The notes: a model not told the origin generated them from the sequence alone. Positions 1 through 9,594 are shown, numbered from the stretch's first letter. The stretch: 38,065 nt of DNA from an uncultured Lachnospiraceae bacterium (GCA_947174985.1 CAMWLB010000001.1:1-38065), one strand, 5' to 3'. A program made the numbers and translations.

Positions 1-2031
1 ATGGAGGAGAATACCACGACGGAGAATACCGAAGAGGAAAACATTAAAGAGCGCATTACGGTGGAGGAGCTGCTGGCAGAGCTTTCGCCTCTGGGGGAAA
101 TCGCAGAGCTGCCTGATTATTCGGCGGCAGAGCCGTGGGATTCGGATTTGTATGTGGAGCCTGTGACGGGCATTGATAATGACTTTATCAGGGGAGTGGA
201 TATTTCCTCATATCTATCAATCAAGGAAAGCGGCGCAGTATTTCGGGATTTTGAGGGAAATGAAGTGGATGACGCCGGATTTTTTGCCATATTGCGGGAG
301 GCAGGCGTCAACTGGGTGCGCATTCGTGTATGGAACGATCCCTATGATTCGAAGGGCAACAGCTATGGCGGCGGACACAACGATTTGCAGACTGCCATTA
401 TGCTGGGCAGGCTTGCCACGGAAGCGGGCATGAAGGTAATGATAGATTTCCATTACTCGGATTTCTGGGCTGACCCGAACAAGCAGGCAGCGCCGAAGGC
501 GTGGGCACACATGACCTATGACGATAAGAAGGCGGCAATGGGAGTGTTTACGGAAGAAAGCATGCAGGCGCTTTTGGATGCAGGGGTCAATGTGGCGATG
601 GTGCAGGTAGGAAATGAAACCGTGTCAGGACTTGCCGGAGAAACCGACTGGGAGCGAATCTGCGAGCTGATGAACATAGGAAGCGCGGCAATCAGGCGTG
701 TGGCGGCGGACAATGACAAGGAAATTTTAATTGCCATGCATTTTACCAATCCGGATACCAAGAATTTCTTAAGCTATGCGCAGTATCTGGAAGACTATGG
801 CGTAGATTATGATGTGTTTGGCACGTCTTATTATACATTCTGGCATGGGACGCTGGAAAAACTGACCAGTCAGCTTCAGATAATAACGGAAACCTATGGC
901 AAGCCGGTGGTTGTTCTGGAGACCTCTTACGCTTACACCAATGATGATGGTGACGGTTCGGGGAATTCCATCAGTCTGGAGACCGAGAATATTGCCCTGA
1001 ATTATGAAATAAGCGAGCAGGGACAGGTAAATGCATTCCGTGATGTCTGTCAGGCAGTCAGCGACGTGGGAGAAGCGGGCATGGGCGTATTTTACTGGGA
1101 GCCTGCATGGATACCGGTACAGGTATATGATGCTTCCGCTTCGAATGCAGATGCGGTGCTGCGCTCCAATCAGGAGACGTGGGAAAAGTTTGGTTCAGGC
1201 TGGGCTTCTAGCTTTGCCAAGACCTATGACCCCAAGGATGCCGGCGTCTATTACGGCGGTTCTTCGTGGGACAATCAGGCAATGTTTGATTTTACAGGCA
1301 ATCCGCTGGAGTCGGTCAATGTATTTAAGTATATTTTTGCCGGCACAACGGCGCCCCTTACCGTGCAGGGAGTGGAAAACGTTTCTGTGGAAATCGGCAT
1401 TGGTGAAGACGTGATTCTGCCCGAGACGGTTCCTGCCGTATTGATAAGCGGACAGAGAAGGGAAGTATCTGTCACGTGGGATGAGAGCCAGATTGCACAG
1501 GCACAGGAAGCAGGAGCAGGTGTTTATGAAATATCCGGTACTGCGGATGTAGACGGTGAGGAATATGCGGTCGTCTGCTCGGTGGACATCAAGAAGGTAA
1601 ATTATGTAAAGAACCCGGGCTTTGAAGAGAGCGATATGTCCATGTGGGAGATAACGGGAACCGGTGTTGACAGGGAAGATGACAACAATAAGCACACCGG
1701 CACTTACAGTCTGAAATTCTGGGCGGCAGAAAGCTACAGCTACCGTGCGGAACAGGAAATTACAGGGCTTGCCGCAGGAACCTATGAGCTGGGCGCGTTC
1801 CTGCAGGGCGGCGATGCCGGCAGCAGTGCGGTGTTTAAGCTCTATATTACCGTCGATGGAGAAACCTATACGGCGGACAGTGGGGTAAATGGCTGGTTGA
1901 AATGGGATGAGCCCCATATTACGGATATTGTAATAGGCGAGGGCGCTTCTGTTGTTGTCGGCGTGGAGGTAGAATGCGGCGCAGGCGGCTGGGGCGCATG
2001 GGACGATTTCTATCTCTATAAAATGGATTGA
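1..2031 (+). CDS. Arabinogalactan endo-beta-1,4-galactanase (GH53), 5'-partial
   Basis: Secreted or surface enzyme that cleaves beta-1,4-galactan side chains of pectin. The 676 readable residues hold a GH53 (beta/alpha)8 catalytic domain at about 62-445. The acid/base Glu is E206 in QVGNETVSG and the nucleophile is E307 in VVVLETSYAYT. A bacterial Ig-like (Big_4 type) domain follows at about 453-532. A C-terminal carbohydrate-binding module at about 534-675 resembles the galactan-binding CBM61 type. The reading frame is open from base 1 and begins with an acidic, Thr/Glu-rich linker rather than a signal peptide. The real start and export signal therefore probably lie left of the window. The family and catalytic residues are clear; the CBM class is inference. 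Confidence 0.9.
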   Translation: MEENTTTENTEEENIKERITVEELLAELSPLGEIAELPDYSAAEPWDSDLYVEPVTGIDNDFIRGVDISSYLSIKESGAVFRDFEGNEVDDAGFFAILREAGVNWVRIRVWNDPYDSKGNSYGGGHNDLQTAIMLGRLATEAGMKVMIDFHYSDFWADPNKQAAPKAWAHMTYDDKKAAMGVFTEESMQALLDAGVNVAMVQVGNETVSGLAGETDWERICELMNIGSAAIRRVAADNDKEILIAMHFTNPDTKNFLSYAQYLEDYGVDYDVFGTSYYTFWHGTLEKLTSQLQIITETYGKPVVVLETSYAYTNDDGDGSGNSISLETENIALNYEISEQGQVNAFRDVCQAVSDVGEAGMGVFYWEPAWIPVQVYDASASNADAVLRSNQETWEKFGSGWASSFAKTYDPKDAGVYYGGSSWDNQAMFDFTGNPLESVNVFKYIFAGTTAPLTVQGVENVSVEIGIGEDVILPETVPAVLISGQRREVSVTWDESQIAQAQEAGAGVYEISGTADVDGEEYAVVCSVDIKKVNYVKNPGFEESDMSMWEITGTGVDREDDNNKHTGTYSLKFWAAESYSYRAEQEITGLAAGTYELGAFLQGGDAGSSAVFKLYITVDGETYTADSGVNGWLKWDEPHITDIVIGEGASVVVGVEVECGAGGWGAWDDFYLYKMD

Positions 2032-2054
2032 AAGTGAAAAATATCGCAAAACCC

Positions 2055-2083
2055 TTGCAAATAGGGGGATTGTGTGGTATCAT
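2055..2083 (+). promoter_or_regulatory. Sigma-A type promoter of rpsF-ssb-rpsR
   Basis: A -35 box TTGCAA (2055-2060) is separated by exactly 17 bp from a -10 box TATCAT (2078-2083), about 70 bp before rpsF. Spacing and position fit a housekeeping promoter. Confidence 0.6.
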
Positions 2084-2107
2084 AATTTACCGTGATATAA
2101 ATTCCTT

Positions 2108-2127
2108 GCTCCTGTTAAGGCAGGGGC
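2108..2127 (+). promoter_or_regulatory. Hairpin in rpsF leader
   Basis: A 7-bp stem GCTCCTG/CAGGGGC (2108-2114 with 2121-2127) with a 6-nt loop sits 11 nt upstream of the rpsF AAGGAGG (2138-2144). In other bacteria the S6:S18 complex represses its own operon through a leader element, so an autoregulatory site is plausible. The diagnostic consensus was not verified here. Confidence 0.3.
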
Positions 2128-2151
2128 CAGAGACCATAAGGAGGTAAAAGC

Positions 2152-2439
2152 ATGAACAAATATGAAATGACAGTTGTTGTGAGTGCGAAGATCGAGGACG
2201 ATGAAAGAGCAGCCGTAATTGACAAGTGCAAGGCGCTTGTGGAGAGATTCGGCGGAACCATTACCAACATTGATGAATGGGGTAAGAAGAGATTGGCTTA
2301 CGAAATTCAGAAGATGAAGGAAGCGTTCTACTATTTCATCCAGTTCGATGCAGACAGCACAGCGCCCGCTGAAATTGAGAGCCGTATGCGCATCATGGAC
2401 AATGTTATCCGATATTTAATTGTGAAAAACGAAGCATAA
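2152..2439 (+). CDS. rpsF: 30S ribosomal protein S6
   Basis: 95-aa S6, a small-subunit protein that pairs with S18 on 16S rRNA. The N-terminal MNKYEMTVVVSAKIEDDE strand and the W-G-K-K-R-L-A-Y-E-I segment are typical, and the length is normal. AAGGAGG lies 7 nt before the ATG. It is the first gene of the conserved rpsF-ssb-rpsR operon, so a ribosomal protein pair is co-expressed with a replication protein. Confidence 0.97.
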   Translation: MNKYEMTVVVSAKIEDDERAAVIDKCKALVERFGGTITNIDEWGKKRLAYEIQKMKEAFYYFIQFDADSTAPAEIESRMRIMDNVIRYLIVKNEA

Positions 2440-2518
2440 CAGGTATGCCGGATACAAAAGATATGGATGGATTTATGGTATTCGGAGTATTTCCGGTATA
2501 CCGGAAAGAGAGATTGAG

Positions 2519-2959
2519 ATGAATAAAGTAATTCTTATGGGACGATTAACCAGAGATCCTGAAGTGAGATATTCTCAGGGAAGCAGCCAGACGGCAGTTG
2601 CGAGATTTTCCGTTGCAGTGGACAGAAGGTTCAAGAGGGACGGAGAGCCGGATGCAGATTTCTTTAACTGCACCGCGTTTGGCAAACAGGCAGAGTTTAT
2701 AGAGAGATACCTGCACAAGGGCACCAAGATAGTCCTCAGTGGGCGTATCCAGAACGATAACTACACCAACAGGGACGGACAGCAGGTTTACAGCGTCCGC
2801 GTCATGGTAGATGAGGTTGAGTTTGCTGAGAGCAAGAACGCTTCCGGAGATAACAGCGGTTACATGGGAGGTAATAATAACAGACCCGAGCCTTCAGGCG
2901 CAGGGGACGGTTTTATGAACATCCCGGACGGCATCGACGAAGAGCTGCCGTTTAACTAA
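2519..2959 (+). CDS. ssb: Single-stranded DNA-binding protein
   Basis: 146-aa SSB that coats single-stranded DNA during replication, repair and recombination. The OB fold spans about residues 1-105 and opens with MNKVILMGRLTRDPEVRY. A short Gly/Asn-rich linker leads to the acidic tail DGIDEELPFN, the tip that recruits partner proteins. The gene sits 79 bp after rpsF and 28 bp before rpsR, the usual Firmicute arrangement. A GGAAAG-type ribosome binding site precedes the ATG. Confidence 0.96.
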   Translation: MNKVILMGRLTRDPEVRYSQGSSQTAVARFSVAVDRRFKRDGEPDADFFNCTAFGKQAEFIERYLHKGTKIVLSGRIQNDNYTNRDGQQVYSVRVMVDEVEFAESKNASGDNSGYMGGNNNRPEPSGAGDGFMNIPDGIDEELPFN

Positions 2960-2987
2960 TTTTTTGAAAGAATGGAGGCACTGACAT

Positions 2988-3251
2988 ATGGCATTCAATA
3001 AAGCAGACAAAGCTGATGCACCTATGAGAAAAAAGGGCGGCATCCGCAGAAGAAAAAAAGTTTGTGTATTTTGTGGCAAGGACAACGTAATTGATTATAA
3101 AGACGTAAACAAGTTAAAGAGATACGTATCCGAGAGAGGTAAGATTCTTCCCAGAAGAATCACCGGCAACTGTGCAAAGCATCAGAGAGCGCTCACCGCT
3201 GCGATTAAGCGTGCGCGTCACGTAGCACTGATGCCTTACGTTCAGGATTAA
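2988..3251 (+). CDS. rpsR: 30S ribosomal protein S18
   Basis: 87-aa S18, the partner of S6 on the 30S platform. It has the basic RRRKKVCVFCG segment and the C-terminal RALTAAIKRARHVALMPY motif. Cysteines C26, C29 and C62 with H65 are retained, which suggests the zinc-binding (C+) form; that metal assignment is inference. GGAGG precedes the ATG. It is the last gene of the operon and is followed by an intrinsic terminator. Confidence 0.97.
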   Translation: MAFNKADKADAPMRKKGGIRRRKKVCVFCGKDNVIDYKDVNKLKRYVSERGKILPRRITGNCAKHQRALTAAIKRARHVALMPYVQD

Positions 3252-3277
3252 GTTTCCGACACAAATGAAGCAGCGAG

Positions 3278-3312
3278 AGGCCAGCGGACAATCAGGTTCG
3301 CTGGCCTTTTTT
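3278..3312 (+). terminator. Intrinsic terminator after rpsR
   Basis: A 9-bp stem AGGCCAGCG/CGCTGGCCT (3278-3286 with 3299-3307) is followed by a run of six T (3307-3312). The T run directly abuts the AAGGAG ribosome binding site (3313-3318) of the next gene. Confidence 0.85.
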
Positions 3313-3329
3313 AAGGAGTGACAGTACAA

Positions 3330-5399
3330 ATGAGAGAAAATACAAAGAAATATAATAGAATATTGCGGAGGGCGGTTCTCTTTTTGTGCTGTTTACTTGC
3401 AGGAAACTTGAGCGGCTGTGGGGAGCAGGATAGCGGTATTCTGACAGAAAAGTATGCGGCAGAAGGTTTTTCGTTGGGGGAACTGTCGTGGGAGCAGGGC
3501 TTTGGGTGGATTTACTGTTCCTACGCGGAAAAAGCGGCAAAAGAGCCGGAAAAAATCATGCAGGCATGTAGCGATGGCGGAACAGAGTGGAAGGCGGAGG
3601 GCTGTTTCGCTGCAGAATGGCGTATGCAGACACAGGCTCAGGTAGAGATTATGCGTTCTTCTATGTCGCAGGAGGCGCTGCTTACCCATATCAATACACT
3701 GTCGGAGAAGTTGTTTTTATGTAATACGAGTGTGAACTGTGTGATTGTAGGGGACGCCGCTATCACACAGCTTATCAGGGTTGATGCGGGAGAGGAGCAC
3801 TGGCTGTATTTGCAGCAGGGAGAGGCGGTCTATGCGCTTTACGGTTTTATGGCTGAGGAGAGTTGGCAGGCGTTTTTGGAGGATTGGCTGCTGGCGGCAG
3901 AGTTGAAATGGGACGGAGAGACTGTGTGCGGAAACCGCAGCGAACTGCCCGCAGGCGGAGGCGGCAAGGAAGAACCGGAACTCTGCAAGTACTTTTTGTA
4001 TGATGAGTTCAGAATTTATCTTGCGGACAGCAGAGTGCTGTCCTGTCAGCATGATGAAGAGGGATTTTCCCTGAAATTGGAGAGAGACAAGGAAGAAGAG
4101 GGAGACGAAAAGGGGACGGAAGTCTGTGAATTTTGGCTGCACACGGGGGTAAGTTTACCGGACTGCGGGACGGAAGCGGATTACCTGTCCTATTTTGAGG
4201 AGAACTATCCGACGATGTCTTATTATTGTGTGGATTTGAAGAGTTGGGAGCCCGGGGAGGAAGCGGATTATGATGATGTCTGGCGTCAGATAGAGGATAG
4301 TGAGGGAAAATATGCCTTTTTCTATCGTGACGGCGTTCCCTGTACCGCCGGTATTTTGGGAGAGGACTTTATCGGCGCTGTGGGTAAACTGAAACGGCAG
4401 AGTGATTATGACATGGATTACGGATACTGGCAGAGGGAGGAAAACGGGGATATCTATTGTAAGGACGCGCTGGGGGGATTTCTGGAATATATAGAGCAGG
4501 AAGTGAATGGAGAGCGGCTGATAATCACGATTCAGGATATCGACGACAGAGAGGACAGGCAGGATGAAGAAATTTTTGACAGGATGGAGGTTTCTATTCG
4601 GAAAGAGGGCGAGGAGGAGCCCCTTCAGGTATTTTATATTTGGAAAAGCGCCAGCCGCTATGCACTGCCGAGCTATTTTGAGGACATCAACGCGGACGGC
4701 TATCAGGATATTATCGTTGTGAATACATTTGGGGCGGCAAACCTAAATGCCACAACCTTTCTGTGGCTCCCTTCTGAGGGGCGCTTTTCAGAGGATACGG
4801 GAGTACTGGACTTTTACAGCGGCTACTATGTGGATGCGGTAAACAGGCGGATTCATGTGCACATCCACGGTTCTGCTTTAACCGGAAGCTGGGCCACCTA
4901 TCAGTGGACGGGGGAGAGCGGTTTAGAATGGATAAAGGTTTTTTTGTATATTGGGGGTTTTAGTGATACGATAGAAGTGCAAGTGAGTCGGTATGAAAAC
5001 GGCAGGGAAGAAGTATGGATGGATTGTGCTTATGATATGGAGGAGTTCGACGAATTATATGAGGACATTTACAACAGCTATGAATGGGACTGCGTGTGGG
5101 AGCAGGAGGTAACAAACGAGGAGACGGGAAAGAAGTTTACGCTCCGCTATCTGGAGATTCGATCTTGGGACGATGCATACGGGGGTTGCTATTATGAGGG
5201 CGGACTTTTTGTTTATGACGAGGATACCCGCCTGATTTATGTGGGTTATTCAGATTTTATCTCAAGTTTATCCGGTATTACCATGGGAAATCTGAAGGAC
5301 AGCTTCCCCACTATGGATTATGATGAGGAAGGACTGATTTTGCATTATGAAGACGGCGGTGAGTGGGGAATTCCCTGGGAGGGGCTGATAAATGAGTGA
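3330..5399 (+). CDS. Large lipoprotein of unknown function
   Basis: 689-aa predicted lipoprotein with no recognised function. The start is ATG 3330, 11 nt after AAGGAG; a GTG at 3318 would overlap that site. A basic N-terminus and hydrophobic stretch end in the lipobox LSGC (acylated Cys30), pointing to anchoring on the outer face of the membrane. The mature part is very acidic and rich in Tyr, Trp and Glu. Near residues 450-465 the segment DINADGYQDIIVVN resembles the calcium-binding DxNxDGxxD loop of FG-GAP/VCBS repeats. No promoter is visible between the rpsR terminator and the gene, so expression may depend on readthrough. The gene is clearly coding; its role is open. Confidence 0.8.
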   Translation: MRENTKKYNRILRRAVLFLCCLLAGNLSGCGEQDSGILTEKYAAEGFSLGELSWEQGFGWIYCSYAEKAAKEPEKIMQACSDGGTEWKAEGCFAAEWRMQTQAQVEIMRSSMSQEALLTHINTLSEKLFLCNTSVNCVIVGDAAITQLIRVDAGEEHWLYLQQGEAVYALYGFMAEESWQAFLEDWLLAAELKWDGETVCGNRSELPAGGGGKEEPELCKYFLYDEFRIYLADSRVLSCQHDEEGFSLKLERDKEEEGDEKGTEVCEFWLHTGVSLPDCGTEADYLSYFEENYPTMSYYCVDLKSWEPGEEADYDDVWRQIEDSEGKYAFFYRDGVPCTAGILGEDFIGAVGKLKRQSDYDMDYGYWQREENGDIYCKDALGGFLEYIEQEVNGERLIITIQDIDDREDRQDEEIFDRMEVSIRKEGEEEPLQVFYIWKSASRYALPSYFEDINADGYQDIIVVNTFGAANLNATTFLWLPSEGRFSEDTGVLDFYSGYYVDAVNRRIHVHIHGSALTGSWATYQWTGESGLEWIKVFLYIGGFSDTIEVQVSRYENGREEVWMDCAYDMEEFDELYEDIYNSYEWDCVWEQEVTNEETGKKFTLRYLEIRSWDDAYGGCYYEGGLFVYDEDTRLIYVGYSDFISSLSGITMGNLKDSFPTMDYDEEGLILHYEDGGEWGIPWEGLINE

Positions 5400-5522
5400 T
5401 TATGCCTATGGTAAAGAGAGAATTCATCGAAGAGAACCCCTTTTTTCCATAGGGAAACGTTTTAAAAAGATAAAAACTCCTGCCATTCGACAAATTATCT
5501 TGTGGAAAGATATAAGAAAAAA

Positions 5523-5531
5523 TGTTATACT
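5523..5531 (+). promoter_or_regulatory. Extended -10 promoter upstream of gdpP
   Basis: TGTTATACT (TG at 5523-5524, TATACT at 5526-5531) is an extended -10 element about 60 bp before gdpP. No good -35 box sits at 17 bp. The rest of the 5400-5592 gap holds no gene that I can see. Confidence 0.5.
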
Positions 5532-5592
5532 ATAGCAGGATAGGTTTAAAGCGGACATATCGCGGGGCCTTGCGATATGCAGGAGAGTATAC

Positions 5593-7644
5593 ATGAAGAA
5601 AAGAATCAGACTTAAAGGAAGAATTAAAACATATTTGCAGTTTTGCATATATCTGGGCGTGCTTCTGTTGATTGTGAATGGCGGCATGCTTGTCATTGAT
5701 TACCGCGCGGGGCTGCTGTTGGGGGCTTTTACCATATTCTATTTTGCAGTTACCCTGACCTTGTATTTTTACAATAAGCCGCTGATAATCAATGAGCTCG
5801 TCAGTTTTGCGACGCAGTACGGACAGATTCAGAAAAGGCTTTTACGCGAATTGGAGCTGCCGTATGCATTGCTGGATGATACGGGACGGGTGATTTGGAC
5901 AAACCAGGCATTTGAAAACGTTGTGAAGCAGCCGAAGGGCTTCAATAAGTCCATTATGGCGCTGTTTCCCTCCATTACAAGGGAGAAACTTCCGAACAAT
6001 GAGGAGATAGAGGAAGCGCAGTATGACATTGCCTATGAAGGTAAGGAATACATAGCTAAGTTTAAGCTGATTTCCTTAAAGGAGATGGCGGAAAACAGCG
6101 ACATGATTGAAGCGGAAGGGTATAGCGGATATCTGATAGCGGTCTATCTGTTTGATGAGACGGCGCTTCATATTGCCTTGCAGGAGGTTGACGATCAGAG
6201 CCTTGCAGTCGGTCTGCTGTATCTGGACAATTATGAAGAAGCGCTGGAAAGCGTGGAGGAGGTAAGACGTTCCCTTCTGATAGCCTTGATTGACAGGAAA
6301 ATCAATAAATACATTTCTGCGCTTGACGGTATTGTGAAAAAAATGGAGAAGGACAAGTATCTGATTGTCATGCGAAAAAAGTCCATTGCACAGCTTCAGG
6401 AGTCCCGTTTTGATTTGCTGGAGGATGTCAAGACGGTGAACATTGGCAACGAAATGGCGGTGACCATCAGCATCGGCGTTGGACTGGACGGGCTTACCTA
6501 TGCACAGAATTATGAGTTTGCCCGCAATGCCATCGATTTGGCGTTGGGGCGCGGCGGCGACCAGGCAGTGATTAAGACGCCGGAGAGCATTACCTACTAC
6601 GGCGGCAAGAGCCAGCAAGTAGAAAAGAATACCCGTGTCAAGGCGCGTGTCAAGGCACATGCCCTGAAGGAAATTATTGCGGGCAAGGACAGAGTGATTA
6701 TTATGGGCCACAGGCTCCCCGATGTGGACAGCTTCGGCGCAGCGGTGGGCATTTACCGGATAGCGCAGGCGCTGGACAGGAAGGCGCATATTGTATTAAA
6801 TGATGTATCCAACTCCCTGCAGCCCTTGGTGGACTTGTTTAAAAACAATCCTGAGTATGAGTCGGATATGATAGTGGGCAGCAGTCAGGCAATCGAGATG
6901 GCGGGAAGTAATACCGTGCTGGTGGTGGTGGATGTCAACAGACCGACCATCACGGAATGTCCTGATTTACTGCGGGCGTGCAAATCCATCGTGGTACTGG
7001 ACCATCACAGGCAAGGTGCGGAAACCATTGAAAATGCCACGTTATCCTACGTGGAGCCGTATGCTTCCTCTGCATGTGAAATGGTATCAGAGATATTGCA
7101 GTACACAACCGACAACATTAAAATCCGCACGGAAGAAGCGGACTGCATGTATGCCGGTATCGTAATTGATACAAACAACTTTATGAGTAAGACGGGTGTG
7201 AGAACTTTTGAAGCTGCTGCTTTCCTGCGCAGGAACGGCGCGGATGTCACCCGTGTCAGAAAGATGTTCCGCGAGGACGCCATTGAGTATAAAGCAAGGG
7301 CGGACGCGGTCAGTCAGGCTGAAATCTACCGGCAGACCTTTGCCATTTCTATCTGTACGAGCGAGGATTTGCAGAGTCCGACCGTGGTGGGTGCGCAGGC
7401 TGCAAACGAGCTTTTGAATATCAAGGGAATCAAAGCAAGTTTTGTGCTGACGGAATATCAGGGCAAGATTTATGTCTCGGCACGTTCCATCGACGAAGTC
7501 AATGTACAGATTATCATGGAAAGGCTGGGCGGCGGCGGTCATATGAGCATTGCCGGCTGCCAGATGGAAGGCGTAAGCATGGCGGAGGCAATCGGCAACC
7601 TGAAGGCTACTATAGATATTATGATTGAGGAAGGCGACATATAG
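5593..7644 (+). CDS. gdpP: Cyclic-di-AMP phosphodiesterase GdpP (DHH-DHHA1)
   Basis: 683-aa membrane protein that hydrolyses c-di-AMP, the second messenger controlling osmolyte uptake and cell-wall stress. Two N-terminal membrane helices (about 15-60) precede a PAS-like domain (about 90-190) and a degenerate GGDEF domain (about 200-325). The DHH catalytic domain follows, with metal ligands in GHRLPDVDS (H373, D377, D379), D448 and the DHH triad at 470-472. The DHHA1 domain ends with GGGGHMSIAGCQ near 647-657. Length and domain order are canonical for GdpP/YybT. It heads an operon with rplI (21-bp gap) and dnaB, as in many Firmicutes. Confidence 0.95.
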   Translation: MKKRIRLKGRIKTYLQFCIYLGVLLLIVNGGMLVIDYRAGLLLGAFTIFYFAVTLTLYFYNKPLIINELVSFATQYGQIQKRLLRELELPYALLDDTGRVIWTNQAFENVVKQPKGFNKSIMALFPSITREKLPNNEEIEEAQYDIAYEGKEYIAKFKLISLKEMAENSDMIEAEGYSGYLIAVYLFDETALHIALQEVDDQSLAVGLLYLDNYEEALESVEEVRRSLLIALIDRKINKYISALDGIVKKMEKDKYLIVMRKKSIAQLQESRFDLLEDVKTVNIGNEMAVTISIGVGLDGLTYAQNYEFARNAIDLALGRGGDQAVIKTPESITYYGGKSQQVEKNTRVKARVKAHALKEIIAGKDRVIIMGHRLPDVDSFGAAVGIYRIAQALDRKAHIVLNDVSNSLQPLVDLFKNNPEYESDMIVGSSQAIEMAGSNTVLVVVDVNRPTITECPDLLRACKSIVVLDHHRQGAETIENATLSYVEPYASSACEMVSEILQYTTDNIKIRTEEADCMYAGIVIDTNNFMSKTGVRTFEAAAFLRRNGADVTRVRKMFREDAIEYKARADAVSQAEIYRQTFAISICTSEDLQSPTVVGAQAANELLNIKGIKASFVLTEYQGKIYVSARSIDEVNVQIIMERLGGGGHMSIAGCQMEGVSMAEAIGNLKATIDIMIEEGDI

Positions 7645-7665
7645 AATACAGCAGGAGGTACAATT

Positions 7666-8112
7666 ATGAAAATTATATTATTACAGGACGATAAAAATCT
7701 GGGAAAGAAAGGTGACATCATCGAAGCCAGCGATGGCTATGCAAGAAACTACATCCTTCCCAAGAAAATCGGAATCGAAGCCAATGCAAAAAACATGAAT
7801 GATTTGAAATTACAGAAGGCGAAGGAAGCTAAGATAGCGGCGGAGCAGCTGCAGACGGCGAAGGATTTGGCAGCAGTTTTGGAGACCAAGACCGTAGAGG
7901 TGAAAATTAAGGCGGGAGAAGGCGGCAGGGTATTCGGCTCTGTTTCTTCCAAAGAAATTGTGGCTGCATGCAAGGAACAGCATGGAATCGAGCTGGACAA
8001 GAAGAAAGTAGTGCTGCCGGAGGCATTGAAGAGTTTTGGCGCATATGAGGTAAATATCAAACTGCATCCGCAGGTGACTGCAAAACTGAAGGTGCATATA
8101 TCGGAGAGCTAG
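7666..8112 (+). CDS. rplI: 50S ribosomal protein L9
   Basis: 148-aa L9, a large-subunit protein that reaches from the L1 stalk region. The N-terminal domain has the characteristic MKIILLQDDKNLGKKGDI and GYARNYILPKK segments. A long connecting helix and a C-terminal domain with GGRVFGSVSSKEI follow. Length is normal and AGGAGG precedes the ATG. It lies between gdpP and dnaB in one transcription unit. Confidence 0.97.
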   Translation: MKIILLQDDKNLGKKGDIIEASDGYARNYILPKKIGIEANAKNMNDLKLQKAKEAKIAAEQLQTAKDLAAVLETKTVEVKIKAGEGGRVFGSVSSKEIVAACKEQHGIELDKKKVVLPEALKSFGAYEVNIKLHPQVTAKLKVHISES

Positions 8113-8130
8113 GCGGGAAAGGAAATTGTT

Positions 8131-9468
8131 ATGCCCACAATGGAAGAAACCGTTTTAAAGAGAATATTGCCTCATAGCATGGAAGCGGAGCAGTCTGTCA
8201 TCGGTTCCATGATTATGGACAGGGAAGCCATTGTTGTGGCATCGGAGCTTGTGACCGGAGAGGATTTTTACAGCAGGCAGTATGGTATTCTTTTTGAAAC
8301 CATGGTAGAACTGCATAATGAAGGGAAGCCGGTGGATTTGGTCACGCTGCAGGACAGGCTCAAGGAAAAGGATGTGCCTCCTGAGGTCAGCAGCCTTGAA
8401 TTTGTCAGGGATTTAATCACCGCAGTTCCCACCTCGGCAAACATCAAGTATTATGCCGGAATCGTAGCAGAGAAAGCAACCTTAAGGAAGCTTATCCGCT
8501 TAAATGAAGAGATTGCGAATACCTGTTATGCAGGCAAGGAAAGCCTTGAAGTCATTTTGGAGGATACCGAAAAGAAGATTTTTGAGGTGGTGCAGAAGCG
8601 CAATACCGGGGAGTTTGTGCCAATCAGGCAGGTCGTGATGAATGCCATGGACAGAATTGAACGCGCTTCCAAAAATAAGGGCGCGGTGACGGGAATTGCG
8701 ACAGGCTTTGCAGACTTGGACTACAGGACAGCGGGCATGCAGCCGGCGGACCTGGTTCTGATTGCAGCCCGTCCCTCCATGGGAAAGACGGCGTTCGTGC
8801 TCAATATAGCGGAGCACGTAGCGTTTAAGCTCAATAAGACGATAGCCATTTTCAGTCTGGAAATGTCCAAGGAGCAGTTGGTAAACCGATTGTTTTCTCT
8901 GGAATCCAAGGTGGATTCGCAGCATATCAGGACGGGACAGCTTTCCGATCAGGAATGGGAGAAGCTGATTGAGAGCGCAGGTGTGATTGGCAAATCCAAT
9001 CTGATTATTGATGATACCCCGGGTATCAGCATTGCGGAGCTTCGCAGCAAGTGCAGAAAGTACAAGCTGGAGCATGATTTGTCCATGATTATCATCGACT
9101 ATCTGCAGTTGATGTCGGGAAGCGGGCGCACGGACTCCAGACAACAGGAAATATCCGATATTTCCCGCTCCTTAAAAGCAATTGCGAGAGAGCTTTCCGT
9201 GCCGGTGCTGGCATTATCGCAGTTGTCCCGTGCGGTGGAGCAGAGACCTGACCACAGACCGATGCTCTCAGACTTGCGTGAATCGGGAGCCATTGAGCAG
9301 GACGCCGACGTGGTTATGTTTATCTATCGTGATGAGTATTACAATCATGATACAGAACGGCCGGGCATTGCCGAGATTATCATTGCCAAGCAGAGAAACG
9401 GACCTATCGGCACCGTAGAGCTGGCATGGCTGCCCAACTACACCAAATTTGCCAATTTGGAGCGGTAG
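8131..9468 (+). CDS. dnaB: Replicative DNA helicase DnaB
   Basis: 445-aa hexameric helicase that unwinds DNA at the fork (called DnaC in Bacillus). The N-terminal primase-interacting domain begins PHSMEAEQSVIGSM (about 14-27). The RecA-like domain carries Walker A ARPSMGKTAF (about 213-222), Walker B in MIIIDYLQLM, and the late motif RESGAIEQDADVVMF. The length is normal. The gap after rplI is only 18 bp with AAGGAAA before the ATG, so it is translated from the same operon. A strong terminator follows. Confidence 0.96.
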   Translation: MPTMEETVLKRILPHSMEAEQSVIGSMIMDREAIVVASELVTGEDFYSRQYGILFETMVELHNEGKPVDLVTLQDRLKEKDVPPEVSSLEFVRDLITAVPTSANIKYYAGIVAEKATLRKLIRLNEEIANTCYAGKESLEVILEDTEKKIFEVVQKRNTGEFVPIRQVVMNAMDRIERASKNKGAVTGIATGFADLDYRTAGMQPADLVLIAARPSMGKTAFVLNIAEHVAFKLNKTIAIFSLEMSKEQLVNRLFSLESKVDSQHIRTGQLSDQEWEKLIESAGVIGKSNLIIDDTPGISIAELRSKCRKYKLEHDLSMIIIDYLQLMSGSGRTDSRQQEISDISRSLKAIARELSVPVLALSQLSRAVEQRPDHRPMLSDLRESGAIEQDADVVMFIYRDEYYNHDTERPGIAEIIIAKQRNGPIGTVELAWLPNYTKFANLER

Positions 9469-9498
9469 GACAGGCTTTACAATTACATATCAGAATAC

Positions 9499-9556
9499 AA
9501 AAGAGAACAGATAAGGAACCGGAGCGCTCCGTTATGTTGTTCTCTTTTCTTTTTTT
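9499..9556 (+). terminator. Intrinsic terminator after dnaB
   Basis: The outer stem AAAAGAGAACA/TGTTCTCTTTT (9499-9509 with 9538-9548) encloses an inner palindrome CGGAGCGCTCCG. A T-rich run at 9550-9556 follows. Confidence 0.85.
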
Positions 9557-9594
9557 GGAAACTTAAGTTGAGAAACAGAAAGGCAGGATGTAGG

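Noticed and set aside
1195..2049. Minus-strand 284-aa frame within the galactanase gene
   Set aside because: It is the antisense shadow of the GH53 and binding-module coding region, with no family resemblance.
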